Source: Halopseudomonas sp002296055
GTDB lineage: Bacteria; Pseudomonadota; Gammaproteobacteria; Pseudomonadales; Pseudomonadaceae
Strand: one strand, 5' to 3'
DNA: 64,000 nucleotides
Assembly (NCBI RefSeq): GCF_050876985.1
Contig: NZ_JBPAPP010000001.1
Shown: one piece after another, positions 1 through 6,948 of the stretch
Layout of the letters: each line of letters starts with the position of its first letter
Numbering within the stretch: position 1 is the stretch's first letter
Position numbers and translations under genes: made by a program
Notes under the pieces: model-generated
Seen by the model: the letters and a program-made list of their open reading frames with translations, nothing else
Databases searched by the model: none
What the model was told of the DNA's origin: nothing

Positions 1-24
1 TCGCCAAATATAGAGAAGAGTATA

Positions 25-1599
25 ATGAGCGCTTCTGAGCTGGCTTTTGTGAAAGGTGAGGCGGAGTCAGGATCTACTGCGGTTCGTATAGCCCGTGTAT
101 TGCCTTTTTTTTTGTGGGTTTGCGCTTCTCAGTGGCTTTTGTATGGTGTGTCTCTGTTGAGTTATTCTTTGTTTGGTGTGTTGTTGGCTTTTGTTGTTTC
201 AGTGCGCGCTATGGCGCTTAGCGGCCTCTTCAGAATTCTTGGTCTGATCATTGTGCTGTTGTTAATGTCTCTTTCTCAGTGGCTGTCGTATGCGGAGCAT
301 GTTCCACTTTGGTCGCCTTACAGGGTTATCCATATTATCGCCGCTGGGATAGCCTGTTGGCTGCTGATGCCGCAAGGTCAATTGTTTCGTGCAGTCAAAG
401 CTTTGCCGTTACTAAATAGTATGTTTTTTTTGGTGGTTTTCATGCTTGGCTTGGTGAATGGCCAAACAATGCAGGCGGCTGAGTGGTCTGTATTTATGCT
501 GGAAACCCTCTGCTTTTCCGCCGCACTCTTTTTGTGGGGGCATCGGCAGCGAGGGCTTTGGGGCTATGTTCTGTTGGTGTTTCTGCTGCTCGTGCTCATG
601 ACCTTTTCGAATGTTACGGCGCTGTCTGAAACAATAGCTCTAGGTGAGTGGTCTCGCGTGTTCAGTATGGCGGGGCACTTGCTTTTTGTGGCAGCTATAT
701 ATATCTGGGGTAGAAACGAGAGTGGCGCCGCGACGGTGGTCTTGGTGGGAATGGCTTGCTGTATCGTTTTTTATTCGATGTATATGGTTGCGTTCTGGAT
801 TTCGCTTGATAACCCTGCAACCTATAGGTGGTTTTCAGCTCCTCCTCTTTTTCAGCACATTAGACATCAAGGTTATCTTCTTTGCGGCTTGGCGGTTGGG
901 GCGGCTTTCTTGTTTCTTAAGTCACAGCAGCCGTCGAGAGTGCCTCAGCTGTTGGTGTTCCTGTCTTTCAGTTTGCTGTTCTGGAATGGGGGCCGTGGCG
1001 CTATTTTAGGTGTGGTGGTTGGGGTGTTGATACTGGGAGTAGGATTTCCTTTTCGCGACTACTGCCAGCGGTGCTGGCGGATTTTGATTATTGCCCTCCT
1101 GGCCCTGTGTGTGTCAGCTATTTTCCGGGTAGAGGAGCGGGGCGTTGGTTGGCTAAATGCCCTATTCAGATCTGAGGCAGAGTCGATCAATGGCCTAAGT
1201 TCAGGGCGTTTATTTATCTGGGCGCGTTTGATAGAACCAATCCAGGAGCGGATTTGGTTTGGTTGGGGGGGGGATGGATTCAAGTCGGTGTGGACCGGCT
1301 CTTCGTTAATCATTCAAGCGCACAATGGTCTTCTTCAGATGCTGCTTGAGTGGGGGGGCGGCGCAACGGCTATCCTGTGCGGTGCAATGTTGGTGATGTT
1401 AGCCTTGGGTACACGAGCGGCTTTAGCCGCTCGCGCGTCGGTGTTGGAGCCTACCTCCATATTGCTGCTCGGCCTGGGATTGAGTTTTGCTTATTTGACC
1501 TTGGCGGTTTTTGATGGGGTTTTCTATTACGCCACTCCTGGCGCCTATTTGGCTTTAGGGTTTGGTATGACTTGGGCTGGTCTGGTTAATCGGACCTAG
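25..1599 (+). CDS. O-antigen ligase / Wzy-type polymerase family membrane protein
   Basis: The 524-residue product is almost entirely hydrophobic, with about a dozen predicted membrane segments and a longer soluble loop in the C-terminal third. That loop holds the QAHNGLLQMLLEWGGG stretch (about residues 430-445), typical of the Wzy_C/WaaL family, whose conserved His lies near the periplasmic face. Family members join or polymerise lipid-linked O-antigen or exopolysaccharide units. The ATG at 25 follows a purine-rich AGAGAAGAG. Its base composition is visibly AT-richer than its neighbours, as usual for surface-polysaccharide genes. It probably ends a polysaccharide cluster off the left edge. 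Its last 14 bases overlap the 3' end of the convergent amidotransferase gene. Ligase versus polymerase cannot be decided. Confidence 0.8.
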   Translation: MSASELAFVKGEAESGSTAVRIARVLPFFLWVCASQWLLYGVSLLSYSLFGVLLAFVVSVRAMALSGLFRILGLIIVLLLMSLSQWLSYAEHVPLWSPYRVIHIIAAGIACWLLMPQGQLFRAVKALPLLNSMFFLVVFMLGLVNGQTMQAAEWSVFMLETLCFSAALFLWGHRQRGLWGYVLLVFLLLVLMTFSNVTALSETIALGEWSRVFSMAGHLLFVAAIYIWGRNESGAATVVLVGMACCIVFYSMYMVAFWISLDNPATYRWFSAPPLFQHIRHQGYLLCGLAVGAAFLFLKSQQPSRVPQLLVFLSFSLLFWNGGRGAILGVVVGVLILGVGFPFRDYCQRCWRILIIALLALCVSAIFRVEERGVGWLNALFRSEAESINGLSSGRLFIWARLIEPIQERIWFGWGGDGFKSVWTGSSLIIQAHNGLLQMLLEWGGGATAILCGAMLVMLALGTRAALAARASVLEPTSILLLGLGLSFAYLTLAVFDGVFYYATPGAYLALGFGMTWAGLVNRT

Positions 1600-2380
1600 A
1601 GGGGCTGCGCTGTCTCCCGCAGAGAATCAGCTCCCCCTTCTCCCACAACCGCCACTCCCCAGCCTCATACGCCTGCCACTGCTCATTGCTGGTCAGCGGT
1701 TCTGTTGCGATCACTGTGACCACATCGTTGCGGGTGGTGTGCTGCTGGAAGTCGATTTCCAGGTCAATGTCACTGAGCACGGCGGGGCCGAAGGGCGCGC
1801 GGCGTGTGATCCAGTGGAGTTTGCTGGTGCACAGGGTGAACAGCCAGTCGCCGTTGCTGAGCATCAGGTTGCATACGCCTAGTTCGCGCAGCGGGGCGCA
1901 GCATTGGCTGAGGGTCTCGGCAATTTCGGCAAGGCTTGGGGGCTTGCTGTAGCGGCGGGCGAGGTTATTCAGCAGGTGGCAGAAGATGGCTTCGCTGTCG
2001 GTGTCGCCGACCGGGGTGTAGTGGCCGCTGTCAGGGTTGAAACCGGCCAGTTGGCCATTGTGGGCGAAGGCCCAGTACTGGCCCCAGAGTTCGCGGGTGA
2101 ACGGGTGGGTGTTGGCCAGGCTGACGCCGCCGACATTGGCCTGGCGGATATGGCAGATAACGTTTTCCGACTTGATCGGGTATTGCTCGATCAGCTTGGC
2201 AATGGCCGAGCTGTGGCAAGGGGTGGGGTCGTGAAAGCAGCGTACGCCTCGCCCCTCGTAAAATGCGACGCCCCACCCGTCACGGTGCGGGCCGATGCCG
2301 CCGCCGCGGCGCATCAAGCCGGCAAAGCTAAAACAGATGTCGGTGGGGACGTTGGCACTCATGCCAAGTAGTTCGCACAT
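1586..2380 (-). CDS. Class II glutamine amidotransferase (YafJ-like)
   Basis: The 264-residue protein starts Met-Cys-Glu-Leu-Leu-Gly, so Cys2 becomes the N-terminal nucleophile after Met removal, the hallmark of Ntn-type class II glutaminase domains. That decides the start at 2380; an in-frame extension to 2497 would bury the nucleophile. Further family marks are the GWG motif near residue 35, HIRQANVGG and NTHPF (substrate loop), and DTDSE. The protein is a stand-alone glutaminase domain like E. coli YafJ; the acceptor of the released ammonia, and hence its role, is unknown. It converges on the O-antigen ligase gene with a 14-bp overlap. Confidence 0.88.
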   Translation of the reverse strand: MCELLGMSANVPTDICFSFAGLMRRGGGIGPHRDGWGVAFYEGRGVRCFHDPTPCHSSAIAKLIEQYPIKSENVICHIRQANVGGVSLANTHPFTRELWGQYWAFAHNGQLAGFNPDSGHYTPVGDTDSEAIFCHLLNNLARRYSKPPSLAEIAETLSQCCAPLRELGVCNLMLSNGDWLFTLCTSKLHWITRRAPFGPAVLSDIDLEIDFQQHTTRNDVVTVIATEPLTSNEQWQAYEAGEWRLWEKGELILCGRQRSPSRSD

Positions 2381-2797
2381 GGGGGCTCCGGACACTAAGG
2401 GCTGGAACAATTGTACGTGCTGCCGGCTGATCTGTATTGCGATGAGGGTAGGCATAGGGAGGGGCGGGCGCACTTTACAGGTGCACTGTTGCGGCACTTG
2501 AATGAGACGCTGTGACTACTTGAATCATTTTGTTGTTGCTCGGAGCCGTCTGGCTAGCCTCTTTCAACAGCCCTGAAATATTGAGTGTTGATCTGCTCAA
2601 GGTGCTGTGACTCAATGGTCACAAAATTGCATTATCTTGTTTTGGATCAAATCAGGGCTTTTCTCTTTTTTGCATAATAAGAGTCGCTTTCCCTGCCTGC
2701 ATCGGATGTGCAGTTTCGTCTGGTGCTCGATTCCGTTGTGCGCTTCGGTGGCCTGAACCGCTGCGCCTACACCCAACCGGTATTGAGGACGTTGACC
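2381..2797. other. 417-bp divergent intergenic region with one inverted repeat
   Basis: This lies between the starts of the amidotransferase (minus) and wax ester synthase (plus) genes, so it must hold both promoters. I find no convincing coding frame and no clear -35/-10 pair. The one distinct element is the inverted repeat TGTGAC-N6-GTCACA at 2606-2623, followed by an AT-rich stretch to about 2680. It could be an operator for the lipid genes. Confidence 0.5.
2606..2623. promoter_or_regulatory. Inverted repeat, possible operator upstream of WS/DGAT
   Basis: TGTGAC and GTCACA flank six bases in perfect inverted symmetry, about 175 bp upstream of the wax ester synthase start. It resembles a regulator binding site, but the half-site spacing does not fit CRP/Vfr, and no regulator can be named. 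Confidence 0.35.
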
Positions 2798-4396
2798 ATG
2801 AAACAACTGACCCCCATGGACTCCCACTTCTTTTACTTTGAGGCGCCAAACCAGCCGATGATGATCGGCAGTCTGTGGTTGTGTGATCAGAGCAGTGCCC
2901 CCGGCGGGCTGGTGCGACATAAGGAAATCCTGCAGTACATATCCGATCGCTTGAACACCACCTCGTATTTTCGTCGCCGCCTGGAGCAGGCGCCCTTCCA
3001 GCTGGATGACCCCTATTGGCTGGATGACGAGAGCTTTGACCTGGAGTATCACGTCAGGCATGTCGGTTTGCCGCAGCCGGGAGACTGGCGTCAGCTGTGC
3101 ATCTTTACTGCTCGCACCATGTCGCGCAGTGTGGATATGGAACGTGCGCCCTGGGAGATTTACATCATCGAGGGTGTGAACAATGTGCCGGGCATTCCTC
3201 CCAACAGTTTTGCGGTGCTGATTCGCTTTCATCACGCCTATGTCGACGGTAAAGCCAGCCTGGAGCTGACCACCGCGATGATGGAAGAAACGGCTGAGCA
3301 CGAGTATGGCCGTCGCGACCGGGTGGAGGTCGCCGAGCGCGCGCCGACCCGATTGGAAATGTGGGCGCGCACCACGCCGCGCATGATGGGCCAGACCTTC
3401 CGTAGCCTGCGAGCCGGCTGGGTTGCCGGGCGAAAGAGTCTGGATCTGGTGCGCCGGCTGCGCGACGAGGCGCAACCGGAGCAACGCCGCGTGCCGCGCA
3501 CCCTGTTCAACGCGCATATTTCGCCGCATCGCTCCTACGGCGCCTTGACCTGGAATATCCCTGAGCTCAAGCGCATGCGCCAGCTCTGCCAGGGCGCGAC
3601 GCTGAACGACGTGGTGATTGCCATTATTGGCGGCGGCATGCGTCGCTATTTGACGCACCACAATCAGTTGCCGGCCAACGAGTCACTGGTATCGATGTGT
3701 CCGGTTTCGGTGCGTCCGACCGAGGCAATGAAGGATTGCGGCAACCTGATCTCAGCAATGTTCATCGGCATAGGCACTGACATCGGCGATGCGACAGATC
3801 GCCTGGCCGCTGTCCGCCGGCGGACAGCACGTGGCGTGCCGTTGGCCAAAGACGTGCTCTGTGATCTGAATAATGCGGTGGGCGACATGATTCCGCCCTA
3901 CATGCGCGCGCTCGGCGCCTGGGTGCAGAACAAGGCTCGCTTGGCGGGTGTGATGCCGCTGATAAACACGCTGATTACCAATGTGCCCGGCATTCCCGGC
4001 CTGCAGCCCCGCTATTTTGCCGGCGCCAAGATCGTCAATGTGTTCCCCATCGCCCCTGTGTGCGATGGCATGGGTGTCAGCCACTGCCTGACGGGGATTT
4101 ACGACGACCTCAACCTTGGCGTGCTGGCCGATCGAAAGATGGTGCCTGACATGGATCAGTACATCGCCTGCATGGAGGCATCGACGGCGGAATACCGTGC
4201 GCTGTTGGCCGAACTTGAACAGCAGGCTGCCCCGGTAGCCGAGCCGGTTTTACTGGAGGCGCGGCAGGCCCCAGCCGAAACGGTCAGTGCCGAGCCGGAG
4301 AAGGAACGGCAAGGCACGCGACGTCGCAAAGGCAACAACCGCTCCACTGGTGAGCGCTCGACAGTCGCCAGCTCCAAGCCGGCCGGCGCAGCCTGA
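2798..4396 (+). CDS. Wax ester synthase / diacylglycerol acyltransferase (WS/DGAT)
   Basis: The 532-residue protein carries the acyltransferase active-site motif HHxxxDG as HHAYVDG at residues 145-151, and begins with the typical TPMDSHFFYFE (compare LSPLDxxF of the family). Such bifunctional enzymes transfer acyl-CoA to fatty alcohols or diacylglycerol, making storage wax esters and triacylglycerol at the inner membrane. ATG at 2798 follows TGAGGAC. The last 60 or so residues are a low-complexity, charged Ala/Glu/Arg tail beyond the usual family end. The patatin-like lipase gene begins 49 bp downstream on the same strand, suggesting a lipid storage and mobilisation pair. Preference for wax ester or triacylglycerol is not visible from sequence. 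Confidence 0.92.
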   Translation: MKQLTPMDSHFFYFEAPNQPMMIGSLWLCDQSSAPGGLVRHKEILQYISDRLNTTSYFRRRLEQAPFQLDDPYWLDDESFDLEYHVRHVGLPQPGDWRQLCIFTARTMSRSVDMERAPWEIYIIEGVNNVPGIPPNSFAVLIRFHHAYVDGKASLELTTAMMEETAEHEYGRRDRVEVAERAPTRLEMWARTTPRMMGQTFRSLRAGWVAGRKSLDLVRRLRDEAQPEQRRVPRTLFNAHISPHRSYGALTWNIPELKRMRQLCQGATLNDVVIAIIGGGMRRYLTHHNQLPANESLVSMCPVSVRPTEAMKDCGNLISAMFIGIGTDIGDATDRLAAVRRRTARGVPLAKDVLCDLNNAVGDMIPPYMRALGAWVQNKARLAGVMPLINTLITNVPGIPGLQPRYFAGAKIVNVFPIAPVCDGMGVSHCLTGIYDDLNLGVLADRKMVPDMDQYIACMEASTAEYRALLAELEQQAAPVAEPVLLEARQAPAETVSAEPEKERQGTRRRKGNNRSTGERSTVASSKPAGAA

Positions 4397-4417
4397 ATCT
4401 GATCAATCGTACTGTAG

Positions 4418-4433
4418 CGGCACCTGGGTGCCG
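4418..4433 (+). promoter_or_regulatory. Hairpin next to the patatin gene ribosome binding site
   Basis: CGGCAC and GTGCCG form a 6-bp stem with a CTGG loop, ending directly at the GGGGAG Shine-Dalgarno sequence of the lipase gene. In a WS/DGAT-lipase transcript it could limit translation or mark a processing site. No T tract follows, so termination is unlikely. Confidence 0.35.
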
Positions 4434-4445
4434 GGGGAGTAGAGT

Positions 4446-5903
4446 ATGGCGGTGAATTTCTTTCAGCGTGGCAAGAGCAAGGCGCTACTGCAATCCATGG
4501 ACAAGGCCGAGGATTACGAGCAGTGGAGCGAGCTAGCGGCGGCCTGGGACCATGAGCAGGGGCTGGATGATTGGAAACAGGACGACGCCTGCGAAAGCTA
4601 TGACTACCGGTCCATTCGTCAGCGGTTAGATATATTGCGCGATCTGCGTTTCCGACAGGATTGGCATCAGCTGCTGTTCGTACTCAACGAAGGCGTACAC
4701 GGCAACCTGGGCGGTATCGGCAAGCCGTCCCTGTACAACAAGGCTCGCCTGGGCACCAAGAATCTGATCACCCGTTACATCGACGAGCTGTGTGGTGCAC
4801 TCACCGATTTGAACGAGGTGGATGACGACATCGTCCCGCTGGAAGAGAAGCAGGACTTTTTTCTGCGGGCCAGCCACTGCAACGGTCGCACGGCACTGAT
4901 GCTCAGCGGCGGTGCGGTACTCGGCTTCTTCCACACCGGGGTACTCAAGGCGCTGTTTGATCAGGGCCTGCTGCCGGAGATTATTTCCGGCAGCAGCGCC
5001 GGGTCCATTCTGGCTGCGACCGCCTGCACGCACCCCGATGAAGAGCTGCGCGAGCGCCTGAGCCTCGACAATCTGCATCATGAGGTGGAGGAGACGACAG
5101 CCATCCGCCCGGCGTTGACGCTATTTGGTGGTGGGCGGGCAATGGATGTCGATAACTTGCGCGACTACCTGGCCAAGATTATCCCGGATCTGACCTTTCA
5201 GGAGGCCTTTGAGCTGACTGGGCGCAAGCTCAACATCACGGTTACCGGATTGTCTACGCAGCAGGCGCCGCGTCTGCTTAACGCTATTACCTCACCCAAC
5301 GTGCTGATTCGCTCGGCGGTGATGGCCTCCTGCGCTATCTATGGCATTTATCCGCCGGTGACCCTGATGTGCCGCAACGCTGCTGGCGAAACCGTGCCTT
5401 ATCTACCCGGTATGAAGTGGATTGACGGCTCTTTCGCCGATGACCTTCCAGCCAAGCGTCTGGCCCGGCTGTATGGCGTAAACCACTTTATCTCCAGCAT
5501 GACCAACCCGGCGGCGCTGGCCATCACCCCTGATCCGGATGCGCCGCGCAGCCGTTTGCGCAATCTCGCGCATTTTCAGGCGCGGTTCCTGAAACTGGGC
5601 GCTGCGGAAGCCATGCGCTTTACGCGCGATAACGTACGCATCAAAAGCCCGGTTATCAGCCTTATGCAGCACCTGACCTACGGGGTGCTGGCGCAGGAAT
5701 ACACGGCGGACATCAATATTTTCTTGCGTAATCGTTGGGATCACCCTTTACGGCTGCTGGCTCCGCCGACCCGCGAAGCCATGCACAGGCTGATTCACGA
5801 AGGCGAGCGCTCGGCGTGGGAAAAGGTAGAAATGGTGCGTAATTGCACGGCGGTCAGCCGCACGCTCGATAACATTCTGCACACCCGGGGCTGGGAGAAG
5901 TAA
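4446..5903 (+). CDS. Patatin-like phospholipase / lipase with N-terminal DUF3336 domain
   Basis: The 485-residue protein has an N-terminal DUF3336-like region (about residues 10-145), then a patatin domain. The oxyanion-hole glycines lie in LSGGAVLGFFHTG (about 155-167), the nucleophile is Ser184 in GSSAG, and the dyad Asp is D327 in DGSFADDLP. The DUF3336-patatin arrangement is shared with yeast and plant triacylglycerol lipases of the Tgl3/4/5 and SDP1 type, so hydrolysis of stored neutral lipid is plausible, though phospholipids are also possible substrates. GGGGAGTAGAGT precedes the ATG. The gene is 49 bp downstream of the WS/DGAT gene, which would let one transcript encode both synthesis and breakdown. 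Confidence 0.9.
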   Translation: MAVNFFQRGKSKALLQSMDKAEDYEQWSELAAAWDHEQGLDDWKQDDACESYDYRSIRQRLDILRDLRFRQDWHQLLFVLNEGVHGNLGGIGKPSLYNKARLGTKNLITRYIDELCGALTDLNEVDDDIVPLEEKQDFFLRASHCNGRTALMLSGGAVLGFFHTGVLKALFDQGLLPEIISGSSAGSILAATACTHPDEELRERLSLDNLHHEVEETTAIRPALTLFGGGRAMDVDNLRDYLAKIIPDLTFQEAFELTGRKLNITVTGLSTQQAPRLLNAITSPNVLIRSAVMASCAIYGIYPPVTLMCRNAAGETVPYLPGMKWIDGSFADDLPAKRLARLYGVNHFISSMTNPAALAITPDPDAPRSRLRNLAHFQARFLKLGAAEAMRFTRDNVRIKSPVISLMQHLTYGVLAQEYTADINIFLRNRWDHPLRLLAPPTREAMHRLIHEGERSAWEKVEMVRNCTAVSRTLDNILHTRGWEK

Positions 5904-6010
5904 AGCCCCAGGGTCTGTTGGCAGAGTGAGTGCGGCGGTGCCCTGACTTTTCATTCACCTCGGCTCTGCGCACAATGCGGTTTATAAACCATTACCGTGA
6001 AGATGCCGCC

Positions 6011-6847
6011 ATGACTACCGAAGACCAGCCGCTTGCCGGCCGCCGTATTGCCCTGCCAGAGAGCCGGGAGCTGGATCTCTTTGCCGACATGCTGATCAAG
6101 CGCGGCGCCGACGTGTTGCGTTGCCCGCTGGTCGCGATTCACGACGCACCTGATCCGGCGCCGGTGCTGGCGTGGATGCAGACGCTGATCAGCCATCCGT
6201 TTGATCGTTTGATTCTGCTGACGGGCGAGGGCTTGCGGCGCATGCTGGCGCTGGCCGAGCGCCAGGGTGGCAGCCTGCAGGCGGACTTTATTGCCGCGTT
6301 GGAGAGGATTCCCAAGTTGACCCGTGGGCCCAAGCCGGGGGCGGCGCTGCGCAAGGTGGGCCTCAAGGCTGATCAGGTTGCGGTGGCGCCGACCACTGAA
6401 GGCGTCATTGAGACTCTAAAAGACGAGAACCTGCGCGATCAGCGTATCGGTGTGCAACTCTACGGTACTGATCCAAACCGCAGGCTGGTGGATTTTCTTG
6501 CTGGCGCTGGCGCCGACGTCAGCACGGTTGCCCCCTACATCTACGCCGATGACGTAGAGGACGCGCAGGTCGATCGGCTGATCGATGCACTGTTGGCGAC
6601 CGAGGTCGACGCCATTGCCTTTACCAGCGCCACTCAGGTGCGTCGCCTGTTGCAGATCGCCAAGCGGCGGGAGCAGGGCGAGGCAGCATTGCTGGCTGCA
6701 CTCGCGCGTATCAAAGTCGCCGCCGTCGGTCCGGTGGTGGCTGATGAATTGACCGCCTGTGGCGTGCAGGTTGACCTGATGCCTGAGAGCAGTTTCTTTA
6801 TGAAGCCGCTGGTACGGGAGCTGGTGAAGGTGCTTGGTTTGCGCTGA
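6011..6847 (+). CDS. Uroporphyrinogen-III synthase family (HEM4) protein
   Basis: The 278-residue protein shows the two-lobed HEM4 pattern: RRIALPESR at the N terminus, AVAPTTEGV near residue 130 and FTSATQVRRLL near residue 205. The family closes hydroxymethylbilane to uroporphyrinogen III in tetrapyrrole synthesis. The canonical hemD of pseudomonads normally sits beside hemC and the hemX/hemY genes; none are here, so this is probably a second, stand-alone HEM4 protein, perhaps linked to siroheme or cobalamin supply. The start at 6011 is preferred because the upstream in-frame extension is not protein-like and the ATG follows AAGATG. The Lon-like protease gene starts 101 bp downstream. Confidence 0.8.
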   Translation: MTTEDQPLAGRRIALPESRELDLFADMLIKRGADVLRCPLVAIHDAPDPAPVLAWMQTLISHPFDRLILLTGEGLRRMLALAERQGGSLQADFIAALERIPKLTRGPKPGAALRKVGLKADQVAVAPTTEGVIETLKDENLRDQRIGVQLYGTDPNRRLVDFLAGAGADVSTVAPYIYADDVEDAQVDRLIDALLATEVDAIAFTSATQVRRLLQIAKRREQGEAALLAALARIKVAAVGPVVADELTACGVQVDLMPESSFFMKPLVRELVKVLGLR

Positions 6848-6948
6848 CTCGGCGTCGCGTTGCCATTCTCCAGCGTTCGGCTCTTGTCACGGGCAGGCAC
6901 GGCAGCAACAATGCTGTTTTGCTCACGCCATAGCACCAAGGACGCTGG

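Noticed and set aside
2606..2623. CRP/Vfr site upstream of the WS/DGAT gene
   Set aside because: TGTGA and TCACA are separated by 8 bases; the CRP/Vfr site needs 6. Kept only as an unassigned inverted repeat.
2612..3661. Long minus-strand reading frame opposite the WS/DGAT gene
   Set aside because: It is fully antisense to a well-supported gene with the HHxxxDG motif; its protein is low-complexity Arg/His/Gln-rich with no family features, typical of high-GC shadow frames.
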